Shown here in pieces: positions 1 through 7,452 of a stretch of DNA of 59,992 nucleotides. The stretch covers positions 1 to 59,992 of the forward strand of contig NZ_JANXSO010000105.1 in the NCBI RefSeq assembly GCF_025352645.1. The letters are read 5' to 3'. The translations under genes were made by a program, and so were the position numbers. This stretch comes from Iodobacter sp. (GTDB taxonomy: Bacteria; Pseudomonadota; Gammaproteobacteria; Burkholderiales; Chitinibacteraceae). Under the pieces are notes generated by a model. That model searched no databases, was not told the origin of the DNA, and was given only the letters and a program-made list of their open reading frames with translations. Each line of letters begins with the position of its first letter. Within the stretch, counting starts at the first letter, position 1.

Positions 1-2
1 TT

Positions 3-131
3 TACGCGGTGTTCAAGCTAGAAAGCTTAAAGATCAAGCACAAAGCTAACCACTTTGCGCTACGCGCCAAGCTCTATATCAAAGCAACCCAGCAGGCCTT
101 GGTGGAACTACAAAACCTGCGGGCTGCGTAA
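3..131 (+). CDS. C-terminal fragment of an unidentified protein (possibly a transposase)
   Basis: An open frame runs in from the window edge and stops at TAA 129-131, giving about 42 residues with a basic, helix-like composition (motif NHFALRAKLYIKA). The gene begins outside the window. The basic tail loosely resembles the C-terminus of some DDE transposases, but this is a guess from composition. The next gene starts 32 bp downstream on the same strand. Confidence 0.35.
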   Translation, partial: YAVFKLESLKIKHKANHFALRAKLYIKATQQALVELQNLRAA

Positions 132-162
132 CATCAGTTATTAAACAAGGACTGCCTAAGCG

Positions 163-465
163 ATGATAAAGTTTTTGTGTGTGTTGCTTATTGCCTTTGG
201 TGCTTGGAATTGGTATTCCAAGCACCAAAGGCAAGTAGATGAGCCCCTTGCCTTAACGCCCAATCATGCCGAAGTAGTGCCAGAAACAGTCTTAGCAATG
301 AGCACCCCTGTGCCTGTGAGCCGTTATAGTTGTGACGGTAGAATCCATTGCTCACAAATGTCATCTTGCGAAGAAGCTACCTTCTTTTTGAATAACTGCC
401 CAGGCACAAAAATGGACGGGGATCATGATGGCATTCCTTGTGAAGAGCAGTTCTGCCGCCGTTAA
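163..465 (+). CDS. Excalibur-domain secreted or membrane-anchored protein
   Basis: A 100-residue protein of unknown role. Residues 1-18 form a hydrophobic signal or anchor segment, so the rest probably lies outside the cytoplasm. Residues about 57-98 carry an Excalibur-type calcium-binding module: a Cys-rich start (CDGRIHCSQMSSCEEA), then the loop DGDHDGIPCEE, which resembles the DxDxDGxxCE calcium loop of the family. Four or more cysteines could form disulfides. Excalibur domains are known from extracellular proteins and nucleases, but no nuclease domain is present here. It sits 27 bp upstream of pheA on the same strand, with no obvious functional link to it. Confidence 0.75.
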   Translation: MIKFLCVLLIAFGAWNWYSKHQRQVDEPLALTPNHAEVVPETVLAMSTPVPVSRYSCDGRIHCSQMSSCEEATFFLNNCPGTKMDGDHDGIPCEEQFCRR

Positions 466-492
466 CACTGCCTATTTAAATTCGAGAAATCA

Positions 493-1566
493 ATGAGTGA
501 AGAACAATTAAGCCAACATCGTGATGCCATTGATGCCATCGACGAACAAATTATTCAGCTATTAAATAAGCGTGCTAATCATGCCCGTACCATTGGTGAG
601 ATTAAAGGCAGCGGCATTGTGTATCGCCCAGAGCGCGAAGCGCAGGTTTTATCGCGGGTAAAATCTTTAAATAAAGGCCCTTTAAGTGGCGAAACAATGG
701 CCAAGCTATTCCGCGAAATTATGTCGGCCTGTCTTGCGCTGGAGCGCCCGCTAACCATTGCCTATTTGGGGCCAGAAGGCACGTTTAGCCAAGCTGCGGC
801 GATTAAGCAGTTTGGCCATGCGGCGCATACTATGGCTTGCAGCTCGATTGACGAAGCGTTTCGCGTGGTAGAAGCTAAAACCGCCGACTATGTGGTGGCT
901 CCAGTAGAAAACTCCACCGAAGGTGCGGTGGGCCGCACGCTGGATTTAATGGTCAATACCCCATTAAAGATTTGTGGCGAAGTGGTGCTGCGCATTCATC
1001 ATCATTTGCTGCGCAAGGTGGAAGGCAAGGCAGGATTGCAACGGGTTTACTCGCACGCGCAAAGCCTGTCGCAATGCCATGAGTGGTTAAATAAAAACCT
1101 GCCTGCCGAAGTGCAGCGGGTATCGGTGTCCAGTAATGCCGAAGCAGCACGTTTGGCCAGCTTAGATGGATCTTCTGCGGCTATCGCTGGCGATGCGGCT
1201 GCAGAAAACTACGCGCTCATCAGCCTGGCACAAAATATCGAAGACGAGCCAAATAACACCACGCGCTTTTTGGTATTGGGCATGCAGGAAGTGGGCCCAA
1301 GCGGGCGGGATAAAACCTCTCTAGTGATCTCCGCCCCTAATCGCCCCGGTGCGCTGCATACCCTAGTAGAGCCGCTGGCAAGAAACGGCGTATCGATGGA
1401 TAAGTTTGAATCGCGCCCTAGCCGCGCTGGCCTTTGGGAATACGTGTTCTTTGTGGATGTAGAGGGGCATGTTAGCGGAGCACCACTACAAGCCGCGCTG
1501 GCCGAGCTGGCCGATGTGGCTGCCTTTGTGAAGGTGCTAGGGTCGTATCCTGTTGCGGTGATTTAA
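493..1566 (+). CDS. pheA: Bifunctional chorismate mutase / prephenate dehydratase (P-protein)
   Basis: Cytosolic enzyme converting chorismate to prephenate and then to phenylpyruvate in phenylalanine synthesis. Residues 1-90 form the AroQ chorismate mutase helix domain (IDEQIIQLLNKRANHA). Residues about 95-270 form the prephenate dehydratase domain, opening with IAYLGPEGTFSQAA and ending near NNTTRFLVLG, which holds the catalytic TRF motif. Residues about 275-357 form an ACT domain with GALHTL and ESRPSR, the known phenylalanine-feedback motifs. The length (357 aa) is normal for the family. An inverted repeat 16 bp after the stop may end transcription. hisC, another amino-acid synthesis gene, lies 1.1 kb downstream but is separated by a repeat and a LOG gene. 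Confidence 0.97.
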   Translation: MSEEQLSQHRDAIDAIDEQIIQLLNKRANHARTIGEIKGSGIVYRPEREAQVLSRVKSLNKGPLSGETMAKLFREIMSACLALERPLTIAYLGPEGTFSQAAAIKQFGHAAHTMACSSIDEAFRVVEAKTADYVVAPVENSTEGAVGRTLDLMVNTPLKICGEVVLRIHHHLLRKVEGKAGLQRVYSHAQSLSQCHEWLNKNLPAEVQRVSVSSNAEAARLASLDGSSAAIAGDAAAENYALISLAQNIEDEPNNTTRFLVLGMQEVGPSGRDKTSLVISAPNRPGALHTLVEPLARNGVSMDKFESRPSRAGLWEYVFFVDVEGHVSGAPLQAALAELADVAAFVKVLGSYPVAVI

Positions 1567-1581
1567 ATCTGATGTCGCCAA

Positions 1582-1608
1582 AATGCCGCTCTTACGGGGG
1601 GCGGCATT
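1582..1608 (+). terminator. Hairpin after pheA, possible terminator
   Basis: AATGCCGC (1582-1589) pairs with GCGGCATT (1601-1608). Only a short, broken T-rich stretch follows, so termination is plausible but weak. Confidence 0.4.
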
Positions 1609-1746
1609 GCTTTGTCTGGCAGATGCTTTTTTGCGGATAAACCCCACTCTTTAACCCCAGAGAGCACTTCGGCCCCAGAGTTTCACAGAGAAAACCCAAA
1701 GCAATACTTACTTTGTGTTTCTTGTGTTTTTCAAGGGTGGTTCCAG

Positions 1747-1929
1747 CAATTCTATCAACTTAAGCAAAACCCGCAGGGCTTGACGGTTGTGTAGGTTGGG
1801 TTAGCTGGTTTATTCGCCGTGTAGGGCGGATAAACAAGCGTAACCCAACATTTATGCACAAAAGGATGTTGGGTTACGCGATAAAGCTTGCTAACCCAAC
1901 CTACCAATTTCCTTGAGTTGATAGGATTG
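1747..1929. repeat. MITE-like family B element
   Basis: This element fills the 402-bp gene-free gap between pheA and the LOG gene. Its ends are inverted: CAATTCTATCAACTTAAG at 1747-1764, and the reverse complement of CAATCCTATCAACTCAAG at 1912-1929. Inside are two nested inverted pairs: GTAGGTTGGGTTAGC (1791-1805) with GCTAACCCAACCTAC (1890-1904), and GCGTAACCCAACA (1838-1850) with TGTTGGGTTACGC (1867-1879). The whole can fold into a long cruciform. It encodes no protein. The same ends recur at 12498, 41524, 52071 and 55275. Confidence 0.8.
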
Positions 1930-1968
1930 TAGGCTCTAGTTGAAGTTAAAAATTTAAAGGATAAAAAA

Positions 1969-2541
1969 ATGAAATCAGTAGCCGTTTTTTGTGGTGCCAA
2001 GCACGGTATTCAGCCTAAGTTTACGGCTGCGGCACGGGAGCTGGGCGTAGTGTTGGCCGAGCGCGAAATTACCCTTGTTTACGGCGGTGGGCACGTTGGT
2101 CTGATGGGCGAGGTGGCCACGGCGTGTTTGGATGCGGGCGGCAAGGTGATTGGGGTGATCCCTGAATTTATGGCGGTGCGGGAATTGGCTTTAGAGTCAT
2201 GTACCGAGCTAATCATTGTGGATTCAATGCACAGCCGTAAGGCCAAGATGGCGGAGTTGGCAGGGGGCTTTATTGCCATGCCGGGCGGCTTTGGCACGCT
2301 AGATGAGCTGTTTGAAATCTTAACTTGGTCGCAAATTGGTTTGCATAACAAGCCGGTTGGCTTGCTAAACACGGGTAATTATTACAATTCACTCACAAAG
2401 TTTCTTGAAGAAACGGTGGCTGCGGGCTTCTTAGCGGCGGCAGAATACAGTAAATTGCAATCTGCGGCTGATCCACGCAATTTATTGGACATTCTGGCTA
2501 ATTCGCTGGGAGCAATAGAAGGTGAGTGGTGGAAGGCTTAG
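1969..2541 (+). CDS. LOG-family protein (TIGR00730 Rossmann fold; cytokinin riboside 5'-monophosphate phosphoribohydrolase-like)
   Basis: A 190-residue single-domain protein. It carries the LOG signature PGGFGTLDELFE near residues 105-116 and the N-terminal Rossmann motif VYGGGHVGLMGE. Known family members cleave ribose 5-phosphate from nucleoside monophosphates. In bacteria the physiological substrate is usually AMP-like or unknown, so I leave the gene unnamed. An AAAGGA ribosome-binding site lies just before ATG 1969. The normal stop is TAG. The MITE-like element ends 40 bp upstream, so the promoter is probably within or next to it. Confidence 0.9.
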   Translation: MKSVAVFCGAKHGIQPKFTAAARELGVVLAEREITLVYGGGHVGLMGEVATACLDAGGKVIGVIPEFMAVRELALESCTELIIVDSMHSRKAKMAELAGGFIAMPGGFGTLDELFEILTWSQIGLHNKPVGLLNTGNYYNSLTKFLEETVAAGFLAAAEYSKLQSAADPRNLLDILANSLGAIEGEWWKA

Positions 2542-2686
2542 CATATTACATATTTAGAAAGCATTGTTTTAACGCCCGATTTAATTCTATGACGGCGTTT
2601 TAATCGTGCTTTTACTTAATGAATCGCACTACTGCTTGTGCTGTTCCCTCATCCCCGATTCGTCGGATAGCAAAAAGGATTTTCAA

Positions 2687-3787
2687 ATGAGTTTGCAAGA
2701 TCTAGCCCCAGAATATGTTCGCTCAATTGCGCCTTATCAGCCAGGCAAGCCGGTTTCTGAATTGGCGCGTGAAATGGGCTTAAACCCTGACCATATCGTG
2801 AAATTGGCCTCAAATGAAAATCCGCTGGGGATGGGCAGCAAGGCCCGCGCCGCGATTGAAAAAGAATTAGCTGAATTAGCCCGTTATCCAGATGGCAATG
2901 GCTTTGATTTAAAAAGCAAAGTCGCAAAAAAATATAATGTAAAAACAGAGCAAATTGTTTTAGGCAATGGCTCGAACGATGTGCTGGAGCTGATTGCCCA
3001 TGCTTTTTTAGCCCCCGGTGATTCAGCGGTTTATTCGCAATATGCGTTTGCTGTTTACCCTTTGGCAACGCAAGCCGTTGGCGCAAAAGGCATTCAAGTA
3101 AATGCACTGGATTACGGCCACGATTTAGACGCCATGCTGGCCGCGATTGTGCCAAGCACCAAGATCGTTTGGATTGCAAACCCAAACAACCCAACCGGCA
3201 CTATGGCTAGGCCAGGCGATTTGCTTGAGTTCTTACAAAACTGCCCAAAAAATGTACTGGTGGTATTGGATGAGGCTTACACCGAATTCTTTACCCCAGA
3301 AAAACGCCCAGATTCAATCGCTTGGCTGAAAGACTTTGCGAATCTAATCGTGGTGCGTACCTTCTCTAAAGCCTTTGGCTTGGCCGGTTTACGCGTAGGC
3401 ATGGCGCTGACCTCACCAGAAGTGGCCGATATCATCAACCGCGTGCGCCAGCCGTTTAATGTGAATAGCCTCGCGCAAGCCGCAGCAACAGCCGCGCTGG
3501 ACGATGAAGAATTCCTAAAAGAAACGCTGCGGGTAAATAGCGAAGGCATGGCGCAATTAACAGCAGCCTTTGTGCGCTTGGGCATCAGCTTTATTCCTAG
3601 CCAAGCCAACTTCATCGCCTTTCATTGCGGCGATGCAGCCGCACTGAATTTATTTATGCTGCAACGCGGCGTGATCATTCGCCCATTAGCGCCGTACGGC
3701 CTGACCAATACACTGCGCGTTTCAATTGGCCTGCCAGCAGAAAATGCACGTTTTATTGAAGTGCTGGAAGAAGCATTGGTTGATTAA
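2687..3787 (+). CDS. hisC: Histidinol-phosphate aminotransferase
   Basis: PLP-dependent class II-fold aminotransferase that converts imidazole acetol-phosphate and glutamate to histidinol phosphate in histidine synthesis. The start was set at ATG 2687 (MSLQDLAPEYVRS), behind an AAAAAGGA site at 2672-2679; the frame is open further upstream but without family similarity. The protein is 366 residues. Motifs seen are KLASNENPLG at the N-terminus, NPNNPTG, the PLP lysine in RTFSKAFGLAGLRVG (about K228), and the C-terminal arginine in LRVSIG. No other his genes are adjacent. A strong terminator follows. Confidence 0.96.
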   Translation: MSLQDLAPEYVRSIAPYQPGKPVSELAREMGLNPDHIVKLASNENPLGMGSKARAAIEKELAELARYPDGNGFDLKSKVAKKYNVKTEQIVLGNGSNDVLELIAHAFLAPGDSAVYSQYAFAVYPLATQAVGAKGIQVNALDYGHDLDAMLAAIVPSTKIVWIANPNNPTGTMARPGDLLEFLQNCPKNVLVVLDEAYTEFFTPEKRPDSIAWLKDFANLIVVRTFSKAFGLAGLRVGMALTSPEVADIINRVRQPFNVNSLAQAAATAALDDEEFLKETLRVNSEGMAQLTAAFVRLGISFIPSQANFIAFHCGDAAALNLFMLQRGVIIRPLAPYGLTNTLRVSIGLPAENARFIEVLEEALVD

Positions 3788-3811
3788 TTATCCATAAGAT
3801 CGTCTGATCAT

Positions 3812-3849
3812 AAAAAAAGCCCCGATAGAAATAGGATCGGGGTTTTTTT
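3812..3849. terminator. Bidirectional intrinsic terminator between hisC and the LysE gene
   Basis: CCCCGAT (3820-3826) pairs with ATCGGGG (3836-3842). A run of A precedes the stem and a run of T (3843-3849) follows it, so it can act for hisC and for the converging LysE-family gene. Confidence 0.85.
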
Positions 3850-3931
3850 ATTGCGGGTTTGCCCTTGCCTAATTGGGGCGAGTTTTGTAATTGTTTTGAA
3901 GTTGAACCGGTAGATATAATTTATCTGCACG

Positions 3932-4582
3932 CTATTTTGTGAGTGCGGATTTTACGATTGTTATGCCTATTAAACCAAGCACGGCGCCTGTGATTTTATC
4001 GATATAGTAAGCAGCTTTGGAAAACTTTGTTCGGACTCGTTTTGTTGATAAGAAATATATAATTGCTACGTCCCAAAAAAAGACCATAGAGGTCATCCAG
4101 ACGCCGAGTGCCAGTTTAAATGCAAAGCTTACCTCGCCTGTTAAAACGACCGTAAATAAGCTTAGATAAAATAGTAAATTCTTTGGGTTTAAGATGCCCG
4201 ACATAAAGCCTATGAGCATTTCTTTGATGAATGTCGTCTCGATTTTTTCGCGCTCAGCACTAATAACGGCTAGATCAATATAGCTGGCCTTTTTTGCTTT
4301 TAGCGCCATGATAGCTAGGTATATTAGGAACAGACCGCCTGCAATTTTTAGGGCGATCATAATTGCAATTGAACTGGCAAGAATAGAACCTACACCAACT
4401 AAACAAAGACTGATATATGCTGCGTTAGCGCTAGCTATACCTGCAGCGACGCCTATCGATTTTTTACCTCCGTTTTTAATGGCGCTTTTCACTAATAAAA
4501 CAAAGTCGGGGCCTGGACTGAGCAATGCTAAAAAATGTGCAAAAGCTACCGTGAAGAAAATACCCAGTAAAGTCATGTCCAT
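3932..4582 (-). CDS. LysE/RhtB-family amino-acid exporter
   Basis: A 216-residue inner-membrane protein with about six hydrophobic segments. The N-terminal motif LSPGPDFVLLVKSAIKNG is the LysE/RhtB signature, and the GxxxG-rich helix after it also fits. Known members export amino acids or homoserine lactones by proton antiport; the substrate cannot be read from sequence. ATG 4582 is preceded by an AGGAAA site. It faces hisC tail to tail and marks the left edge of an AT-richer accessory stretch. Confidence 0.88.
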   Translation of the reverse strand: MDMTLLGIFFTVAFAHFLALLSPGPDFVLLVKSAIKNGGKKSIGVAAGIASANAAYISLCLVGVGSILASSIAIMIALKIAGGLFLIYLAIMALKAKKASYIDLAVISAEREKIETTFIKEMLIGFMSGILNPKNLLFYLSLFTVVLTGEVSFAFKLALGVWMTSMVFFWDVAIIYFLSTKRVRTKFSKAAYYIDKITGAVLGLIGITIVKSALTK

Positions 4583-4714
4583 ATATTTTCCTATTTAAGA
4601 TGGATGAGTTGGCCTGAAAGAATATAGAGCCAAACACAGCAGCTGGCCTGCGCTGCAATTGGATAAGAAAGTCGCACGTTCCGGTAAGTTTGCTGGAATG
4701 CCGTGTTAGGAGAT

Positions 4715-4777
4715 TTATAGTGGTTTGCAAGGCCGGTTAAATTAATTGCTTCATGTCAAAGGTAAGACCTGGCCCCA
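4715..4777. repeat. 'GGTCAGGTCTTAC' repeat, copy 1
   Basis: The sequence from GTGGTTTGCAA to TAAGACCTGGCCCCA closely matches 5172-5237 (both contain TCATGTCAAA.GTAAGACCTG). It lacks the inverted partner arm seen at copy 2. The stop codon and last residues of the neighbouring small gene lie within it. The motif resembles REP-type repeats linked to RAYT transposases in other proteobacteria; that link is from memory. Confidence 0.6.
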
Positions 4778-5082
4778 TGGTTTTTTTGAATACTCCTTGC
4801 TTTTGACGAAAGCCTTACATATGCCAAAATAAAGCCGATTGGACCAAATAAAAAAGAAATAATACCCCAAACAAATGGAGATTCATTTACTGCATTCGCT
4901 AACAAACAAGAAGCAATTATAAAAACTAACCAAAGTGACAATTGAGCAAAAAATAAAGCATAAAAAACACTGGAAGGAGCGCCTGAAATTACAGACCAAG
5001 CAACTAGAATGCCGGAAATAATGAACAGCCAAAACACAATTGCTTGGGCTAGCGCATATTTTTTCAAAATCGATTTACTCAT
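4756..5082 (-). CDS. Small three-helix membrane protein, unknown function
   Basis: A 108-residue hydrophobic protein with three predicted transmembrane segments (about residues 11-33, 41-63 and 70-92), a basic N-terminus (MSKSILKKYA) and a basic tail. I do not recognise a family. Its last nine residues and stop are encoded by repeat copy 1, and a second copy lies just upstream of its start (5138-5240), so the gene sits between two repeats in the same orientation. The tail may therefore have been altered by repeat insertion. It shares strand and AT-richness with the defence-like genes upstream. Confidence 0.6.
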   Translation of the reverse strand: MSKSILKKYALAQAIVFWLFIISGILVAWSVISGAPSSVFYALFFAQLSLWLVFIIASCLLANAVNESPFVWGIISFLFGPIGFILAYVRLSSKARSIQKNHGARSYL

Positions 5083-5137
5083 TTAATATCCAAAAAAATA
5101 AAAAAGAAAATAATTTAAAGATCAATGAATGATGTGA

Positions 5138-5240
5138 CGGGGTCAGGTCTTACATTTTACATAAGATAAAATTTACCGTGGTTTGCAAAGCAGCTTAAAT
5201 TGATTAATTCATGTCAAATGTAAGACCTGATCCCATAGGT
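5138..5240. repeat. 'GGTCAGGTCTTAC' repeat, copy 2, with both inverted arms
   Basis: Left arm GGGGTCAGGTCTTACATTTT at about 5141-5160 and right arm ATGTCAAATGTAAGACCTGATCCC at about 5212-5236 are imperfect inverted repeats around a central AT-rich loop. This suggests a small REP/MITE-like unit able to form a hairpin. The right half matches copy 1. Confidence 0.65.
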
Positions 5241-5276
5241 TTTTCTTTGTGGTGGAGCGACCACTGGAGCGGCGGG

Positions 5277-6059
5277 TTATGTTCGTTCACAAAACACCCA
5301 CTCTTGCGTAATATCAAGTATCTTTCCGCACGCACATGTCACATGTGAAGGATTATTTAAGCAAGAATAATTGATAGGAATTGTTTTTCCACAAGAGCAG
5401 GAAATATCTACGTTAACAGGCTCATAGGTGAAATTTCCCCCCTGTATTGCATTGATGGCATATAACATTCCGCATCCTGCATTTGGGCATTTAACTTGGA
5501 CACCTATATTTAATCCAGAATCTCTGTGATATATCCTTCCACCACAATAGCCGCATGAAAATGTGATCACACTTCCGATATTTTCATCAAAGCTAGAACT
5601 AACAATTGGCTCTAGATCATTAAGAATTTTAATCAAGTCCGTTTTTAGTTTAGAGCTTTTCTGCGAATAATCTTTTTGTTGAAGTAAGGTTGGTGTGTGT
5701 AAGTTACTACCAAGCTTATTGTATGTTTTTTTAAAGTGATTAGATTTAAGTGTGCGGTGACAATCTAAAAAAACTGTCTTTCCAAGAGAAGAGTTAGTAT
5801 TTTGTTCCGTAACTTTGAATGTGTAATCTTTCGTCGAATTAGGTGCTACTTTTTCCAAAAACGTAAATACCCTCTGGGGTTGCCAGTTTTTGAGTTCTTC
5901 CTCAGGTACAAATTTTTTATACAATCTCAATTTATCGTATGCTACAGATTCAATACATTGCCTAAGTTCTAAGCAAGCATATCTCAAAGAAGCTTCATCT
6001 CCTTTAGCAATTAAGTCTTTTGCTCGGTTAAAGCATTCTTTTTTATGAAAACTGTACAC
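5277..6059 (-). CDS. Zn-ribbon protein with possible HEPN-like N-terminal helical domain
   Basis: A 260-residue protein with no assigned function. Residues 1-100 are helical and contain LRYACLELRQCIESVAYD followed by NWQPQRVFTFLEKVAP. I recall this pattern from a family of uncharacterised, often mobile proteins, and it may be HEPN-like; that is inference. Residues about 170-255 hold cysteine pairs in series: CGYCGG, CPNAGCG, CSCG and CACG, enough for two or three zinc ribbons. The gene is AT-rich compared with housekeeping neighbours. It lies 109 bp downstream of the TIR-like gene on the same strand, which suggests a shared accessory or defence role. ATG 6059 is the only well-placed start. 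Confidence 0.6.
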   Translation of the reverse strand: MYSFHKKECFNRAKDLIAKGDEASLRYACLELRQCIESVAYDKLRLYKKFVPEEELKNWQPQRVFTFLEKVAPNSTKDYTFKVTEQNTNSSLGKTVFLDCHRTLKSNHFKKTYNKLGSNLHTPTLLQQKDYSQKSSKLKTDLIKILNDLEPIVSSSFDENIGSVITFSCGYCGGRIYHRDSGLNIGVQVKCPNAGCGMLYAINAIQGGNFTYEPVNVDISCSCGKTIPINYSCLNNPSHVTCACGKILDITQEWVFCERT

Positions 6060-6077
6060 AATTTTCCTTTGACATAG

Positions 6078-6167
6078 CGTTGGAAATAACCTGCCGCCGG
6101 AATGCCGTAGGCATGGAGGGAACCCAAAGCGCAGCTTTGGGCGGTCAGGTTGATTGAAAGGTTAGGT
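6078..6167. other. Bulged imperfect palindrome, attC-like
   Basis: AACCTGCCGCC (6088-6098) pairs with GGCGGTCAGGTT (6140-6151) except for one unpaired base. Inside is a perfect hairpin, CCCAAAGC (6123-6130) with GCTTTGGG (6134-6141), plus a small ATGCC/GGCAT hairpin. The right end carries GTTAGGT (6161-6167), matching the integron core GTTRRRY next to the stop codon of the TIR-like gene. The left partner core is poor, so this may be a decayed cassette site or just a structured terminator. Confidence 0.35.
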
Positions 6168-6168
6168 T

Positions 6169-6783
6169 TTATACTACGTATCCAGCAGCCCTAATCTCTT
6201 TGGTCAGGGAGGCTTTCCATTCGCCATCTGTATCAAGCGCAGTATAAACAACCCCACTGATATCATTCGGTGTTTCAACTTGCCCTTTAACAATTGCAGC
6301 CACTCTGGAGCGCCCCAGTTTCCCAATTAGATATCCATGCTCAAATACAACATTTTGACGTGCCCTGTATGAGGAAGAAAGAGCACCAGCCTTTGAACCA
6401 ACATCGCATGGTGTATATAAAACGACGCCAAAGCCAACATTTGAGTAGTGCTCTATTTTTTCAATAATTGTTCTGCCGGAGCTGGCTTGAAGGTGCAGAA
6501 TAATTGGCTCCAAATTAAGGCTTTTAATAAAGTCTGCCATTTCAAGCTTTGCAATTTCATCGTGACCGTGAACTATAAATACTTGTTTTTTATTAAATTC
6601 ACCTGGAGGTGTTGGGATTAGCGCCGGGTCTGGATTATTTTCTTTCGTAAAGTGTGCCGATGCATTTAATTGTTCTTGTGTTACAAGTCCATTTTTTAAG
6701 AGAATTTCAAAGATTGGTTCGTCCTTGATTGCCCAGTGTGTTCGATATAGCTCAAACTTCCCAAGATCAATTTGAGTGCGCAT
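6169..6783 (-). CDS. TIR-like predicted nucleotide-binding protein (PF10137-type), possibly N-terminally truncated
   Basis: Residues about 65-204 match the TIR-like domain of 'predicted nucleotide-binding' proteins (CAP12/Pycsar-effector-type TIR): KQVFIVHGHDEIAKLEMADF, LHLQASSGRTIIEKIE, VVLYTPCDVGSKAG, ARQNVVFEHGYLIGKLGRSR and a final DxxGxW helix region. Such domains are known from NAD-degrading anti-phage effectors. From ATG 6783 the product is 204 residues, but coding-like sequence continues upstream in frame (see the next entry). The residues before the TIR-like domain are probably the end of a sensor domain. It neighbours a Zn-ribbon protein on the same strand, consistent with a defence island. 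Confidence 0.8.
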   Translation of the reverse strand: MRTQIDLGKFELYRTHWAIKDEPIFEILLKNGLVTQEQLNASAHFTKENNPDPALIPTPPGEFNKKQVFIVHGHDEIAKLEMADFIKSLNLEPIILHLQASSGRTIIEKIEHYSNVGFGVVLYTPCDVGSKAGALSSSYRARQNVVFEHGYLIGKLGRSRVAAIVKGQVETPNDISGVVYTALDTDGEWKASLTKEIRAAGYVV

Positions 6784-7032
6784 ACTTTCTATAGAGCCAA
6801 TTGGGAGCGCAGGAAGAGATTGGTCAATCTGAAATTCTATAAATATGGTTGATGCTCTAACCTTAATGTTGGTAATTAGCCCAATTTTTGACTCTGTTTT
6901 TTCATTTTCTGTGACAAATAAAGTCGGAAAGCCCTTCAGTTCTTCTATGGATTTGCTATCTAAAGATTTGTATCGTTTGCTGATTTCTGTGGCTGCTATA
7001 TTCTATAGCCACTCGACTCTTGTCGAATTCAT
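6784..7032 (-). pseudogene. 5' extension of the TIR-like gene, interrupted by an in-frame amber codon
   Basis: In frame with the TIR-like gene, codons from 7002 down to 6784 are open and read like protein (ISKRYKSLDSKSIEELKGFP, then IGLITNIKVRASTIFIEFQI). They contain no ATG, GTG or TTG. Upstream, ATG 7032-7030 opens the same frame, but after nine codons meets TAG at 7005-7003. Either a nonsense mutation separated start and body, or readthrough or another start is used. No good ribosome-binding site is seen before 7032. Confidence 0.6.
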
Positions 7033-7452
7033 ATGAGTCGCCGGACCAACTGTCCGGATGTGATGAAATCAACAAGTTGAACATGAGCTATTTCCTATAT
7101 GAAACCTAACAATATGTAGAAACCCTAAAACGGCAGAAAAACCACCATCTTGGGTGCATAAAAACGCTGAGCCCCTTGTGAAACCCTTGCTGGGCGCAGC
7201 CTGAAGTATTTTATGCCGAGATACGATAGTCGATTGAGCGGGGATTTCCATCCTGTTCGTGCTGTTGAAGCCGGATCATGCCTGACTGCTTGCTTTATAT
7301 TTAAGCAGAATAGGGTTCAGCAGTGTAGCAAATCTTACTGTATTGGCTGTCGTGTAATTGACCATCTCCGTCATTTTTTGATGTTGTTTGCATCGTGATT
7401 GATTTTGTAGCCTGAAAGCACGATGCGCAGCAATACGGATCAATGCAGTCCA
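7033..7452. other. Gene-free stretch between accessory island and PilZ gene
   Basis: No convincing gene is seen on either strand. It holds the short palindrome CCGGACAGTTGGTCCGG at about 7041-7057, just upstream of the TIR-like frame, and AACCTAACAATATG near 7103. It may contain the island boundary and the terminator region of the PilZ gene. Confidence 0.4.

Noticed and set aside
1612-1794. 60-codon frame after pheA
   Set aside because: It runs into the MITE-like element and has no family or ribosome-binding site.
7003-7005. Genome-wide TAG recoding
   Set aside because: TAG ends several intact genes here at the expected family length (LOG gene, MipA-like, DUF418-like, dapE, uspA).
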